Assembly: GCF_905372525.1 (NCBI RefSeq)
Contig: NZ_CAJPPN010000009.1
Span: forward strand, 1 to 62,776
Source of the DNA: an uncultured Porphyromonas sp.
Lineage (GTDB): Bacteria; Bacteroidota; Bacteroidia; Bacteroidales; Porphyromonadaceae
Direction of reading: 5' to 3'
DNA: 62,776 nucleotides
The notes beneath the pieces were generated by a model that worked only from the letters and a program-made list of their open reading frames with translations, was not told where the DNA came from and did no database searches. This document shows positions 25,905 through 35,806 of the stretch, piece by piece (the stretch's first letter is position 1; every line of letters begins with the position of its first letter). The position numbers were made by a program, and so were the translations under genes.

Positions 25905-26795
25905 ATGAAACCACACTTTCGCACCCTAACGCTTGCCCTCACGGCACTCCTCCTCATCCCCCTTGCCTCCTGCGGGAAGGATAAGCCCACGCCCACACCG
26001 CCCGACCCTCAGCCAGCTAAGCGTGAGGACATCATCGGCAAGGTACATCTCGTCACCATGATCAACTTCGACAAGGAGGGTAAGATCGACAGCCGTCATA
26101 CACTCACCCTTGATAAGCAACTTCGCTTCTCAAGGATACTCACTGAGAGCTTCGAGAATGAGAAGTTCTCCCCCGTCTTCGACACCGAATATACCTACGA
26201 CGGCTCTGGCCACCTCATCGAAGTAAAGTTCCACGAGGCAGGATTTGGCTGGGACTACAAGAGGTATAAATACAAGGATGGACTCCTCGTCCAGTTCGAG
26301 GATCTTCCTAGCGCAAAGGGGGCTACCAAGTCGATCACTCAGTACACCTACGGCCCTGACCGCAAGAAAAAGTCTGGGATCTATATATACGCTTATAATC
26401 AGACGGATGGCACTCACTACCTCTCCTACAGCTACGAGGGCGAGGTAGAGGTCGAGGCTATCTACTCAGACCCCGAGAGGAAGAACCTCATCGGACGTAA
26501 TAAGCGCACCTACGACAAGGAGGGGCGTATGACCAAAGAAGTCACCACTGAGATCAAGCTAGACAAGGGGAAGGAGACCATCACCTACTCCCGCAGTCAC
26601 GAGGTTCGTTTCGGTGTCTTTGGTGAGGAGATCTACACTGAAGATGTCAGTCAATATTCAGATGGAAAGGTCGCACGCGATTGGAGAGAAATTCGCTACA
26701 CGAAGTATAACGCCCTAGGGCTTCCCATCGCTGGCTTCCTCGTCGACGAGAAAGGGGTTCAGCTCCCCCTTACCCTAGAGTACACACTCTACTAG
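25905..26795 (+). CDS. Lipoprotein with YD-like repeats, paralogue 3 of 3
   Basis: From ATG 25905 the product is 296 residues with signal peptide and lipobox (LIPLASC) and the GKDKPTPTPPD spacer. I prefer this ATG to an in-frame one 9 bases upstream because it aligns with the other two paralogues. It shares the KREDIIGKVHLVT motif and the repeats of paralogue 2 and ends LTLEYTLY. A strong terminator follows, so the three genes may form one transcription unit. Tandem surface-lipoprotein families of this type can diversify by recombination. Confidence 0.75.
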   Translation: MKPHFRTLTLALTALLLIPLASCGKDKPTPTPPDPQPAKREDIIGKVHLVTMINFDKEGKIDSRHTLTLDKQLRFSRILTESFENEKFSPVFDTEYTYDGSGHLIEVKFHEAGFGWDYKRYKYKDGLLVQFEDLPSAKGATKSITQYTYGPDRKKKSGIYIYAYNQTDGTHYLSYSYEGEVEVEAIYSDPERKNLIGRNKRTYDKEGRMTKEVTTEIKLDKGKETITYSRSHEVRFGVFGEEIYTEDVSQYSDGKVARDWREIRYTKYNALGLPIAGFLVDEKGVQLPLTLEYTLY

Positions 26796-26878
26796 CACGC
26801 TCTTGGGGGTAGGCTCAGCGAGGGGGGACGCCCCCTCACGAGCCATTCGCCTTACAAGTCCTCCCGAGAAGATATATA

Positions 26879-26921
26879 AGCAGCGCCGTCCCCCCGATGT
26901 GGGGGGACGGCGCTGCTTCAT
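26879..26921 (+). terminator. Terminator after the three-lipoprotein array
   Basis: A perfect 17-bp stem (26879-26895 with 26901-26917), loop GATGT, is followed by TCATTTT. Confidence 0.88.
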
Positions 26922-27046
26922 TTTGGCCTACGAGACTCATTCGGTGTGAGGGGTAAGGTCAGCCTAATGCACAAAGACACTCGAGGCCGACGGCAAAGCA
27001 GTCAAGGAGCCTACGACCCCAGTAATAGCATCTGCACCCTAGGGGG

Positions 27047-27170
27047 AGGTTTACGAGGCATACACCTCCTACCTAGGAGGGGAAAGTATACACGCGTGTA
27101 TACAACAGTGTACTCACGTGTACACAAGTGTATACACGCGTGTACACAACTTCGCTCTAAGTATGTACCC
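27047..27170 (+). repeat. GTGTACAC palindromic repeat, copy 2
   Basis: Same order as copies 1 and 3: AGGTTTACGAGG, CCTACCTAGGAGG box, then GTATACACGCGTGTATAC, CACGTGTACACAAGTG and GTATACACGCGTGTAC palindromes, then CGCTCTAAGTATGTACC. It lies in the gene-free spacer before ruvA and runs into the tandem array at 27165. Confidence 0.8.
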
Positions 27171-27350
27171 CACCGGACTCTCGGTATATGACACATAAAG
27201 CTCTTAGGTCGTACCCCGCCGGACTCTTAGTATATGGCTCATAAAGCTCTTGGGAAGCGCCTCACCGAGCTCTTGGTATATGGCACATAAAGCTCTTAGG
27301 ACACACCTCGTCGGGCTCTTGGGACGCACCTCGTCGGGCTCTCGCTGGGA
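27165..27350 (+). repeat. Tandem repeat of 46-48 bases, three full and two partial units
   Basis: Units carry GTACCCCRCCGGACTCT, then TATATGRCNCATAAAGCTCTT. Full units begin at about 27165, 27211 and 27259; two shortened units with CTCGTCGGGCTCT follow. No gene is supported here. Confidence 0.75.
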
Positions 27351-27531
27351 CGGCTCTCGGGGCGAACTCCTAGACACTCCAGAGGCCGAGGCTAAGACTA
27401 AGCACCCACCCAGACACGAAACAAGCCCCCACAAAGAGCCAAAGAGCCGTGCAGACGAGAGAAGAGGGGGACAGAGGGAAAAGGGAGGAATACTCGGCTC
27501 GGGGAGAGCTTTCGGAGTAACCGTATCAAAA

Positions 27532-27686
27532 TCCCTGCTTGTTTCCTTGCCTGCTTGTTTCCTTGCCCGTTTGCCTGCTTGTCTCCTTGCCCGTTTGTCT
27601 CCTTGCCCTGTTTGCTTCCTTGCCTGCTTGTCTGCTTGCCCGTTTGTCTACTTGCCCGTTTGTCTCCTTGCCTGTTTGTCTCCTTG
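27532..27686 (+). repeat. Tandem array of 16-base (8+8) units just upstream of ruvA
   Basis: About nine units of CCTGCTTGTTTCCTTG and variants such as CCCGTTTGTCTCCTTG, ending immediately at the ruvA promoter. A reading frame crosses it, giving Leu/Pro/Ala/Cys repeats, but that is a by-product of the repeat. The stretch 27351-27531 holds nothing recognisable. Confidence 0.8.
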
Positions 27687-27716
27687 CCCCCATAACCTTA
27701 GTTTTATTTATATTTG
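27684..27716 (+). promoter_or_regulatory. Promoter of ruvA-sprA
   Basis: TTG (27684-27686, the last base triplet of the tandem array), 22 bases, TATATTTG (27709-27716). Transcription would start near 27723, which favours the ruvA start at 27761 over an upstream in-frame ATG at 27725. Confidence 0.6.
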
Positions 27717-27760
27717 TCTCTTAGATGCTTACGGGTGTAGCATCGATCAAAACTACGGAA

Positions 27761-28378
27761 ATGATAGCTTATCTCAACGGACTATATACCGAACTTACCC
27801 CTACCGCCGTACTCGTCGAGTGTGCAGGCGTAGGCTACCATGTCTCGATCTCTCTGACGACCTACACCGCCCTCTCGGGGCTGCGTGAGGGCAAGATCCT
27901 CATCACCGAGATCATCAGAGAGGATGCGCACCTACTCTTTGGCTTTGCTACGGCAGCTGAGCAGGAGCTCTTTCGCCATCTCATGAGCGTCTCGGGGGTC
28001 GGCCCTAATACCGCTCGTATCATCCTCAGTTCATACCCTCCGCATGAGCTCAACAGCATCATCACCCTCGGACAGATCGAGCCCCTCAAGGCCATCAAGG
28101 GGATTGGGCTGAAGACCGCCCAGCGTATCCTCGTGGATCTCCGTGGCAAGCTCCCTCCCATCGAAGGCGACTTCCCCACAACGAGCACAGCTACCGAGCC
28201 GAAGAAGGGACGGGGAGCACAGCCCCTCGACACCACCACGCCCAGCGAGGCCGTCAGCGCCCTCAAGATGCTGGGCTATCCCGAGGCTGCTGCACAGAAG
28301 GTCATCCGACAGCTCATCGCCTCTGACCCCACTATACGTGTGGAGGAGCTCATCAAGCAGAGTCTGAAGCTCCTCTAG
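27761..28378 (+). CDS. ruvA: Holliday junction branch migration protein RuvA
   Basis: RuvA binds four-way DNA junctions and loads the RuvB helicase. From ATG 27761 the 205-residue product opens MIAYLNGLYTELTPTAVLVECAG, the usual RuvA domain I; helix-hairpin-helix motifs follow (VSGVGPNTARIIL near 77 and IKGIGLKTAQRILVDL near 115) and a C-terminal RuvB-binding domain (about 160-205). sprA starts 4 bases after the stop; the ruvA-sprA pairing is common in Bacteroidota. The gene sits directly behind a hypervariable-looking tandem repeat. Confidence 0.95.
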   Translation: MIAYLNGLYTELTPTAVLVECAGVGYHVSISLTTYTALSGLREGKILITEIIREDAHLLFGFATAAEQELFRHLMSVSGVGPNTARIILSSYPPHELNSIITLGQIEPLKAIKGIGLKTAQRILVDLRGKLPPIEGDFPTTSTATEPKKGRGAQPLDTTTPSEAVSALKMLGYPEAAAQKVIRQLIASDPTIRVEELIKQSLKLL

Positions 28379-28382
28379 CCAC

Positions 28383-31300
28383 GTGGTGCCCCGTAGGCTC
28401 ATATTGCTCCTCGGCCTAGGCTACAGCCTCTTGGCTGGCATCCTAGCGCTCAGCATGCCTCTATGGGGACAAAGCCCTCGACCGAAATGGGTGGACAGCA
28501 CCCTCCTGCTCCCAGAGAGTGACGCTGATCTACAGCGGCTCTCCCCCTCGGGGATCACCCTAAGCACACCACGAAGCGTAGAGACTCGCTTCGTGTACGA
28601 TCCTCGCACTGGACTTTACTTCCTGACCACCTTCCTCGGGGGTAAGCCTCTAGGTACCCCCATCGCCTATACCCAAGCGGAGTACACCCGCTATATGGAG
28701 CGACGTAGCACGTCACGCTACTGGGATGAGCTCTACCGACAGGGCAAAAGCGCCAGCACGGAGCAGGGACGTAATCCCCTCGACCTAAGGCTGGAGCAGA
28801 GTGTGGCAGAGTGGCTCTTTGGCAAGGGAGGTATCCGTCTCAGACTCCAGGGTAGTGCCGAGCTCTCCGCTGGTCTCAAGACGACCCATACCGATGATCC
28901 TTCGCTCAGCGAACGGGCACGCCGACACACCTTCTTCGACTTCGATGAGAAGATCCAGGCCTCGGTACAAGCCACCATAGGGACAAAGCTGAGCTTCGGG
29001 ATGAACTATGCCACGGGGGCAACCTTCGAGGCCGATGCACGCAGGCTGAAGCTCACCTTCGAGGGTAACGAGGACGACATCATTCGCTTGATCGAGGTCG
29101 GGAACGTCTCGATGACCCCGAGGAACTCCCTCATCAGCGGAGGGGGGACACTCTTCGGGATGCACACGCAGCTCCAGATGGGGCGCCTACAGATGGATCT
29201 ACTCGTGAGCCAGCAGCGTAGCCAGACGAGGCGGGTCTCCTCCAGTGGCGGACGGCAGACAGAGGCCTTCGAGATCTCGGCTTCGGACTATGATGCCTCT
29301 CGGCACTTTTTCCTCTCGGAGTACTTCCGTTCGCACTACGAAGGGGCACTACGTACCCTCCCCTATGTCCGCTCTGCGATACAGATCACACGTGTAGAGC
29401 TGTGGGTGACGAACCGCCGAGGGCAGTTTGACGACGCACGCAATGTCCTAGCCTTCACCGACCTCGGAGAGCCCGAGGTACTGCACAACGGACATATCAG
29501 CCTGAGCTCCCCTCGGCTACCCGTACCAGCCAACCCTGCCAATAGCCTCTACCAGAGCCTTACCCTTCGCCCTGAGCTGAGACAGATCGAGGGAGTGACC
29601 ACCGCCCTTAGCCCCGACTACACCGCCTCCGCCGACTACGAGCGTATCGAGAGCGCACGTAGGCTAGAGCCCAGCGAATACACCCTACACCCCACGCTGG
29701 GCTATGTGAGCCTCACCGCTGCCCTCGCTCCCGATGAGGTGCTAGCGGTCGCCTACGAATTCACCTATCAGGGGCAGGTCTATCGTGTCGGGGAGTTTGC
29801 CTCCGACCGCCCCGACAGCTCCACCGAGACCCTCTTCGCCAAGCTCCTCAAGGGGAGCAACCTCGTCCCCACCTCGCCCTACTGGCCTCTGATGATGCGC
29901 AATGTCTATAGTCTAGGCTCTGGGGTGAGGGATGTCCAGCAGGCGGACTTCCGCCTGGATGTCTACTATCGGGATGATGCTACGGGGATTGCCCTGCCCT
30001 ATCTGCCCGAGGGGTCACTCCGTGGGCAGCGGCTACTCTCTGTCCTAGGCCTTGACAGGCTGGATAGTCGGCAGGAGGCACGGCAGGATGGACGCTTTGA
30101 CTTCGTAGAGGGCTACACCATCCGCTCACGTGATGGGCTCATCTTCTTCCCTACGGTCGAGCCCTTCGGGGGCACACTCGCTCAGGCTCTGGGTGGGGGA
30201 AGTATGGCGAGCAAATACGCCTATACCGAGCTCTACCAAAGGACGAGAGTCGAGGCACAGCAGCTCGCAGAGAAGAACAAGTACAGCCTGCGGGGCTCCT
30301 ATCGTGCGACCAACGAGGGGGAGATCTCCCTCGGGACGACAGGCGTCGCAGAGGGATCGGTGCGGGTCATGGCAGGCGGACAGCTCCTCCGAGAGGGCAC
30401 AGACTACAGCGTAGACTATGGGGCAGGGATCGTGAAGATCCTCAATAAGCAGCTCCTAGAGACCAAGACTCCCATCGAGGCCTCCGTGCAAGGCGAAGGG
30501 GGGCTAGGACAGCAGCGCAAGACGGTACTAGGGCTTGACCTAAGCTACCAGCTCTCTCGGAGTCTCCGCCTCGGGGCTACCCTCATGCACCTCTCCGAGC
30601 TCCCTCTGACGACCAAGGTACGGCTCGAGGAAGAGAGTATGCGCAATACGATGTGGGGGCTCAACTTCAGCTACCAGAGCCAAGCCCCTTGGCTCACGAA
30701 GCTCCTGAACAAGCTCCCCTTCGTCGAGCACACAGCCCCCTCCTCGCTAAGCCTATCGGGGGAGTTTGCCCACCTCATCCCCGGACACTACGAGGACAAG
30801 TATACTCGGGGCTACAGCTCGCTGGATGACTTCGAGAGCTCACGTAGCACGATCGACCTCATGAGCCCTCATGCCTGGCAGCTCTCCTCCACACCCGTCT
30901 CTATGATCCCCTCGGGGATCACCCCTACGGACTACCTACGCTATGGCGAGCGAAGGGCACAGCTCGCTTGGTTCACCATAGACCCGCTCTTCACACGAGA
31001 GCGCAGTAGCCTCACACCAGCCTATATTAGGAACGACCCCGACTATGTGAGCAATCACTTCGTCCGAGAGATCCCTACACGGGAGCTCTTCCCCTTCCGT
31101 GATCAGAACCTTAGCCAGGCCAGCTACCTGCAGACGCTCTCCCTAAGCTATTACCCCGAGGAGCGTGGCCCCTATAACCTCAACTCCTCTGCCCTCCTCC
31201 CCACGGGGCGACTAAGCACGCCCGAGAAGAGCTGGGCGGGGATCATGCGTAGGATCGACCACGCGGACTTCGAGGCAGCGGGGATCGAGTACCTAGAGCT

Positions 31301-34300
31301 CTGGATGATGGATCCATACGTCCACGGAGCCTCGCCCCAGTCAGGAGCGCTGTACATAGACCTCGGGGATATATCGGAGGACATACTACGAGATGAACGG
31401 AAGTTCTTCGAGAACGGCCTGCCTATCCTCCCCACCCCCTCTGCCACCGAGGACGGCCCTTGGGGCAAGGTCCCGACACGACAGAGTGTGGGCTATGCCT
31501 TCGACAATGCCGCTGGGGCACGTGAGCGACAGGACGTAGGGCTCAACGGACTCTCTACCGAGGAGGAGAAGACCTACCCCGCCTATGCTGCCTACCTCTC
31601 TGCCCTGAGTAGCACCCTTAGCGCAGCCACTCGGGCTGCATGGCAGGGTGATCCCGTCAGCCCACTGAATGACCCAGCGGGGGACGACTTCCACCACTAC
31701 CGAGGGGCAGACTATGATGCCGCTCGCCTACCTATCCTGGAGCGATACAAGAGGTACAACGGCACAGAGGGCAACTCTCAGGCCTCACGAGACGATGACT
31801 ACAGCCAGGCCAGCACCGTCAGCCCCGACACCGAGGACATCAATAGGGACTATAGCCTCAATGAGCAGGATCGCTACTTCGAGTACCGCATCTCGCTGCG
31901 TCCCGAGGATCTAAGACCCGGCCGAGGCTTCGTCGTCGGAGAGCGTACTGCCGAGGTGACCCTGCGCAATGGACAGCAGTCCTCGGTACGCTGGCTCCAG
32001 CTCAAGGTACCCCTGCGCTCCTTCACCTCCCGAGTCGGGGGGGCACGAGACTGGCGCAGCATACGCTTCATGCGCATGTACCTCACGGGCTGTCAGGAGG
32101 AGCTACAGCTACGCTTCGGCGCTCTACGTCTGGTACGTGGAGACTGGCGCACCTATGAGGGTCAGCTGGACGAGCAGACACCACCCGCTCCCATAGGCGA
32201 CCTCTCTGTGACCTCCGTAAATATCGAGGAACATGGCGATCGTGAGCCGATCAACTACGTCCTCCCCCCCGGCGTATCTAGGACACTAGACAGCCAGCAG
32301 AGCCAGAGCCTACAGCAGAATGAGCAGGCACTCTCCATCCGCCTACAGGGACTCACCTCGGGAGATACTCGTGCCGTCTACCGCAGTGCTCACTACGACC
32401 TACGTCGCTACCGCCGTCTCCAGCTCTTCGCCCATGCTGAGGAGCTGGTGGGTGAGACGACACCTACCGAGGATGGAGACTTCACCCTATTCCTGCGCCT
32501 AGGCTCAGACTATCGGAGCAACTACTACGAGTACTCCCTGCCCCTACGCATCACCCCTGCTGGACGATACAGCTCCGAGAACCCCACCGACCGAGAGCGG
32601 GTATGGCCTACGGAGAACTTCATCGACCTCGCCCTCGACCAGCTCATCGCCCTCAAGCGCCGACGCAACGCCTCCATAGAGCAGGGCTTAGGGGCGACAC
32701 TCTACCAGCCCTTCTCCACAGCGAGCAAGGAGCACCCACAGCACACCCTCACCATCCTAGGTAGCCCCTCCCTCTCCTCCATCCGTACGATACTCATCGG
32801 GGTGCGCAATGCCTCAGGGATAACGAAGAGCGTGGAGGTATGGGTCAATGAGCTGCGTGTCGGCGACTACCACGAGGAGGGGGGCTGGGCGGCCAATGCA
32901 CAGGCTGCCCTCCAACTCTCTGACCTAGGCTCAGCCAACGTCCGTGCGCAGTATATCTCCTCGGGCTTCGGAGCGATTGACCAGCCCCTCGGCGCACGAA
33001 GCCTAGAGAGCAGACGCAGCATACACCTCTCCTCGGGGGCTGAACTAGGTCGTCTCCTGCCCGAGCAGGCCAAGATCTCTATCCCCCTCTACTACACCCT
33101 ATCTGACGAGGTCACGACCCCCGAGTACAATCCCACGGACGAGGATGTACGTCTCTCCGAGGCGCTCTCCGGACTCCCTCGTGCTCGACGGGACTCCCTC
33201 CTTAGGCGTACCATCACCCACCGGAAGACCCGAGCGCTCTCCCTCTCGGGGGTATCGGTCGGCATCCAGTCCCGTGAGCCTATGCCCTACGACCCTGCCA
33301 ACCTCTCGCTATCCTTCGGGCACAATACCACCGAGGAGCATACCCCCGAGATCGAGTACAATCGTCACCTAGACTGGCAGGCCTCCGCCAGCTACGACTA
33401 TACCCCGACGTGGCAACCCCTACGTCCCTTCAAGTCCCTCCGTGGGCAGAGTCCTTGGGCGACCTTCCTCAGGGACTACGGGCTCTCCCTATGGCCCTCT
33501 CGCCTCTCCCTACAGAGCACGATGCTCCGTAGCTATGACGAGGAGCAGCTACGCAGTATCGGCACCGACGACCCGAGCAGTCGCATACCTGCTACCTTCG
33601 CCCAGCAGTTCCTGTGGAGTAGGAAGCTTAGCCTGAGCTGGGCACCTACTAGTTCGCTTAGCTTCACGCTCTCCAGTGGGACGGATGCACGTATTGAGGA
33701 GCCCCACCAGCAAGTCAATCGTGCCCTCAACCCGGATGGCTGGCGTCTCTGGCGGGACTCCGTCATGCGAAGCATCGGAGAGGGGGGGACACCGCTGCAC
33801 TATGCCCAGAGCACGACCCTCACTTGGCAACTCCCCACTGCTCGTATTGCCCCCTTGAGCTTCCTCACCTCTCAGCTCTCCTATACGAGCAGCTACAGCT
33901 GGGATCGTGGAGCCCTAGTCCCAGATCCCAATATACGTGTAGCGAATACACTCATGGCACAGGGAAGTATCGAGAGCTCCAGCCAGCTCCTCCTGCGCCA
34001 GCTCTACCGCAAGAGTGCCTACCTGCGCCGTCTCGAGGATCGCTATGGGCGGGATGTGGCACAGGCCGATACGAGGAAGGGAGGGACAGAGGTCAAGCGT
34101 CCCAAGCAGAGCGAGGAGCAGGGCTTCCTCTCCGAAGCACTTGATCGCCTCGTCTACACCCTCTCCTCCCTCAAGGATGTGACCCTCACCTATCGCACGA
34201 CGACCCAAACACTCCTACCGGGCTTCCTCCCCAATATCAAGGCCATCGGAGGACAAGGTCGCTCCGGAGGTATGCTCACCCCGGGGCTTGCCTTCGCCCT

Positions 34301-35552
34301 CGGGCTCACCGATGCAGACTTCGTAGACCAGCTTGCCGAGCGAGGCGATCTCCTGCTGGATACAGAGCGTCCCACCCCTGCAGCCTTCACACGTACGGTC
34401 ACCTATGACCTTCGGGCTACCCTCCAGCCCCTAAGGGACCTCACCATCACCCTCTCGGGCAACCATACCCGCACCGACCGCACCGAGGTGCAGTACATGT
34501 ACTCGGGGCGACCAAGGCTCTATGGCGGAGACTTCACCATGACGACGATCGGGCTAAGGGGCTTCTTCGCCTCGCCAGGTGCTCGCTCGGGCTATGCCTC
34601 GGAGCCCTTCGCCCGCTTCCTCGACTACCGCAGGCGGATCGCCCAGCGACAGCAGAGCCTCTACTCCTCCCTCCAGCCCTCCGCTCCGCTCGAGGAGAAT
34701 GCCCCTGCGGTACTCATCCCCGCCTTCCGTGCCGCCTACTCTCAGGCAGGAGGGGTGGATGGGGTCAGCCTACGTGCCCTGCCAGCCCTCGCAGGGATGC
34801 TCCCCAACTGGACGCTCCACTACACGGGGCTCACCCGTATCCCCCTACTCAGGGAGCACTTCCGCTCGATCTCCCTACGCCATACCTACCGAGCGACCTA
34901 TACCGTGGGGGGCTTCTCCTCGCTAGCAGGCTGGCAAGGCGAGGACACCGACCAGCTCGGTCTCAGACACCTACCTGCCTCGGATGGCTCGGGGAGTGGG
35001 ACGACCCAGCTCAGCTATGCCTTCGACATCGGTTCGGTGGCTATACAGGAGAGCTTCTTCCCTCTGATTGGGGTAGAGATGACCTGGAACAACGGGCTAG
35101 GGATGAGTGCCCAGTGGCGACGAAGCCGTGGGGTGGTGCTGAACCTCTCGGCCTTCAGCATCATCGAGACCAGCTCCAACGAACTAAGCCTAGGGCTTGG
35201 CTACAAGATCGCCGACCTACGACAGCTCCTCCACCCTACCCCCACGAAGGGTAGACGAGCCCGACGCACGAAGGCCGAGCCCTCCTCCCCCAAGGGGCTG
35301 ACCCTACGAGGCGAATACAGCTATCGTCGCTCCCAGAGCCTCATCCGCCGTATCCAGGAGGTAGTCACCCAAGCCACCTCGGGGCTAGCGGACACTCGCC
35401 TCCGACTGAGTGCCGAGTACGAGCTCAGTCGCCTCATCGCCCTCAAGGCCTACTACGAATGGTCACGCAATGTCCCACTCGTGAGCACCTACTCCTTCCC
35501 CATCTCCACGACAGCCTATGGGCTCTCCCTGCGCCTCACGCTGACCAACTAG
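28383..35552 (+). CDS. sprA: Type IX secretion outer-membrane translocon SprA/Sov
   Basis: SprA (Sov in P. gingivalis) is the giant 36-stranded barrel through which type IX cargo crosses the outer membrane. The 2389-residue product fits that size and has an N-terminal signal-like segment (LILLLGLGYSLLAGILAL), long stretches of amphipathic strands and the conserved block YTRGYSSLDDFESS near residue 810, plus the C-terminal strand STTAYGLSLRLTLTN. GTG 28383 and GTG 28386 are equally possible starts. It lies 4 bases after ruvA. Its last 49 codons and downstream flank are duplicated at 38293-38492, beyond the cytolysin-like gene. Confidence 0.94.
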   Translation: MVPRRLILLLGLGYSLLAGILALSMPLWGQSPRPKWVDSTLLLPESDADLQRLSPSGITLSTPRSVETRFVYDPRTGLYFLTTFLGGKPLGTPIAYTQAEYTRYMERRSTSRYWDELYRQGKSASTEQGRNPLDLRLEQSVAEWLFGKGGIRLRLQGSAELSAGLKTTHTDDPSLSERARRHTFFDFDEKIQASVQATIGTKLSFGMNYATGATFEADARRLKLTFEGNEDDIIRLIEVGNVSMTPRNSLISGGGTLFGMHTQLQMGRLQMDLLVSQQRSQTRRVSSSGGRQTEAFEISASDYDASRHFFLSEYFRSHYEGALRTLPYVRSAIQITRVELWVTNRRGQFDDARNVLAFTDLGEPEVLHNGHISLSSPRLPVPANPANSLYQSLTLRPELRQIEGVTTALSPDYTASADYERIESARRLEPSEYTLHPTLGYVSLTAALAPDEVLAVAYEFTYQGQVYRVGEFASDRPDSSTETLFAKLLKGSNLVPTSPYWPLMMRNVYSLGSGVRDVQQADFRLDVYYRDDATGIALPYLPEGSLRGQRLLSVLGLDRLDSRQEARQDGRFDFVEGYTIRSRDGLIFFPTVEPFGGTLAQALGGGSMASKYAYTELYQRTRVEAQQLAEKNKYSLRGSYRATNEGEISLGTTGVAEGSVRVMAGGQLLREGTDYSVDYGAGIVKILNKQLLETKTPIEASVQGEGGLGQQRKTVLGLDLSYQLSRSLRLGATLMHLSELPLTTKVRLEEESMRNTMWGLNFSYQSQAPWLTKLLNKLPFVEHTAPSSLSLSGEFAHLIPGHYEDKYTRGYSSLDDFESSRSTIDLMSPHAWQLSSTPVSMIPSGITPTDYLRYGERRAQLAWFTIDPLFTRERSSLTPAYIRNDPDYVSNHFVREIPTRELFPFRDQNLSQASYLQTLSLSYYPEERGPYNLNSSALLPTGRLSTPEKSWAGIMRRIDHADFEAAGIEYLELWMMDPYVHGASPQSGALYIDLGDISEDILRDERKFFENGLPILPTPSATEDGPWGKVPTRQSVGYAFDNAAGARERQDVGLNGLSTEEEKTYPAYAAYLSALSSTLSAATRAAWQGDPVSPLNDPAGDDFHHYRGADYDAARLPILERYKRYNGTEGNSQASRDDDYSQASTVSPDTEDINRDYSLNEQDRYFEYRISLRPEDLRPGRGFVVGERTAEVTLRNGQQSSVRWLQLKVPLRSFTSRVGGARDWRSIRFMRMYLTGCQEELQLRFGALRLVRGDWRTYEGQLDEQTPPAPIGDLSVTSVNIEEHGDREPINYVLPPGVSRTLDSQQSQSLQQNEQALSIRLQGLTSGDTRAVYRSAHYDLRRYRRLQLFAHAEELVGETTPTEDGDFTLFLRLGSDYRSNYYEYSLPLRITPAGRYSSENPTDRERVWPTENFIDLALDQLIALKRRRNASIEQGLGATLYQPFSTASKEHPQHTLTILGSPSLSSIRTILIGVRNASGITKSVEVWVNELRVGDYHEEGGWAANAQAALQLSDLGSANVRAQYISSGFGAIDQPLGARSLESRRSIHLSSGAELGRLLPEQAKISIPLYYTLSDEVTTPEYNPTDEDVRLSEALSGLPRARRDSLLRRTITHRKTRALSLSGVSVGIQSREPMPYDPANLSLSFGHNTTEEHTPEIEYNRHLDWQASASYDYTPTWQPLRPFKSLRGQSPWATFLRDYGLSLWPSRLSLQSTMLRSYDEEQLRSIGTDDPSSRIPATFAQQFLWSRKLSLSWAPTSSLSFTLSSGTDARIEEPHQQVNRALNPDGWRLWRDSVMRSIGEGGTPLHYAQSTTLTWQLPTARIAPLSFLTSQLSYTSSYSWDRGALVPDPNIRVANTLMAQGSIESSSQLLLRQLYRKSAYLRRLEDRYGRDVAQADTRKGGTEVKRPKQSEEQGFLSEALDRLVYTLSSLKDVTLTYRTTTQTLLPGFLPNIKAIGGQGRSGGMLTPGLAFALGLTDADFVDQLAERGDLLLDTERPTPAAFTRTVTYDLRATLQPLRDLTITLSGNHTRTDRTEVQYMYSGRPRLYGGDFTMTTIGLRGFFASPGARSGYASEPFARFLDYRRRIAQRQQSLYSSLQPSAPLEENAPAVLIPAFRAAYSQAGGVDGVSLRALPALAGMLPNWTLHYTGLTRIPLLREHFRSISLRHTYRATYTVGGFSSLAGWQGEDTDQLGLRHLPASDGSGSGTTQLSYAFDIGSVAIQESFFPLIGVEMTWNNGLGMSAQWRRSRGVVLNLSAFSIIETSSNELSLGLGYKIADLRQLLHPTPTKGRRARRTKAEPSSPKGLTLRGEYSYRRSQSLIRRIQEVVTQATSGLADTRLRLSAEYELSRLIALKAYYEWSRNVPLVSTYSFPISTTAYGLSLRLTLTN

Positions 35553-35604
35553 CCCTGCCCCTGTAGACTCGCCCCAAGAGTAGGAGGAGAGGCAAAGACT
35601 CCAG
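35405..35604 (+). repeat. Direct repeat B, copy 1 (sprA 3' end and flank)
   Basis: These 200 bases match 38293-38492 with 18 mismatches and no gaps (offset 2888). They cover the last 49 codons of sprA, its stop and 52 bases downstream. Confidence 0.92.
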
Positions 35605-35639
35605 GCTCCACTCTCACCCCATGTAGGGGACTCCCATTG

Positions 35640-35735
35640 GACACCATTGGACATAAAGACAGGGGACATAAAGACGGGGGCATAAAGACAAGTGGGTCGC
35701 TATCCGATGATATGGATAGCGACCCACTCCTTAGT
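35640..35735. terminator. Hairpin between sprA and the minus-strand cytolysin-like gene
   Basis: A perfect 15-bp stem (35691-35705 with 35714-35728) lies between the convergent genes. To its left, three direct repeats of GGACATAAAGAC or close variants occupy about 35649-35691; on the minus strand these give TGTCTTTATG runs after the stem. Confidence 0.65.
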
Positions 35736-35806
35736 GTTATATGGGGGTTGCCGATAAGGGATATGGCTACCAGCAACCTCTTTCCTAGTGGTTACTTCTT
35801 AGAGGG

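Noticed and set aside
27250..27888. Reading frame of 212 codons with Leu/Pro/Ala/Cys repeats upstream of ruvA
   Set aside because: The composition comes from the 16-base tandem DNA repeat; it overlaps ruvA in another frame and lacks a start context.
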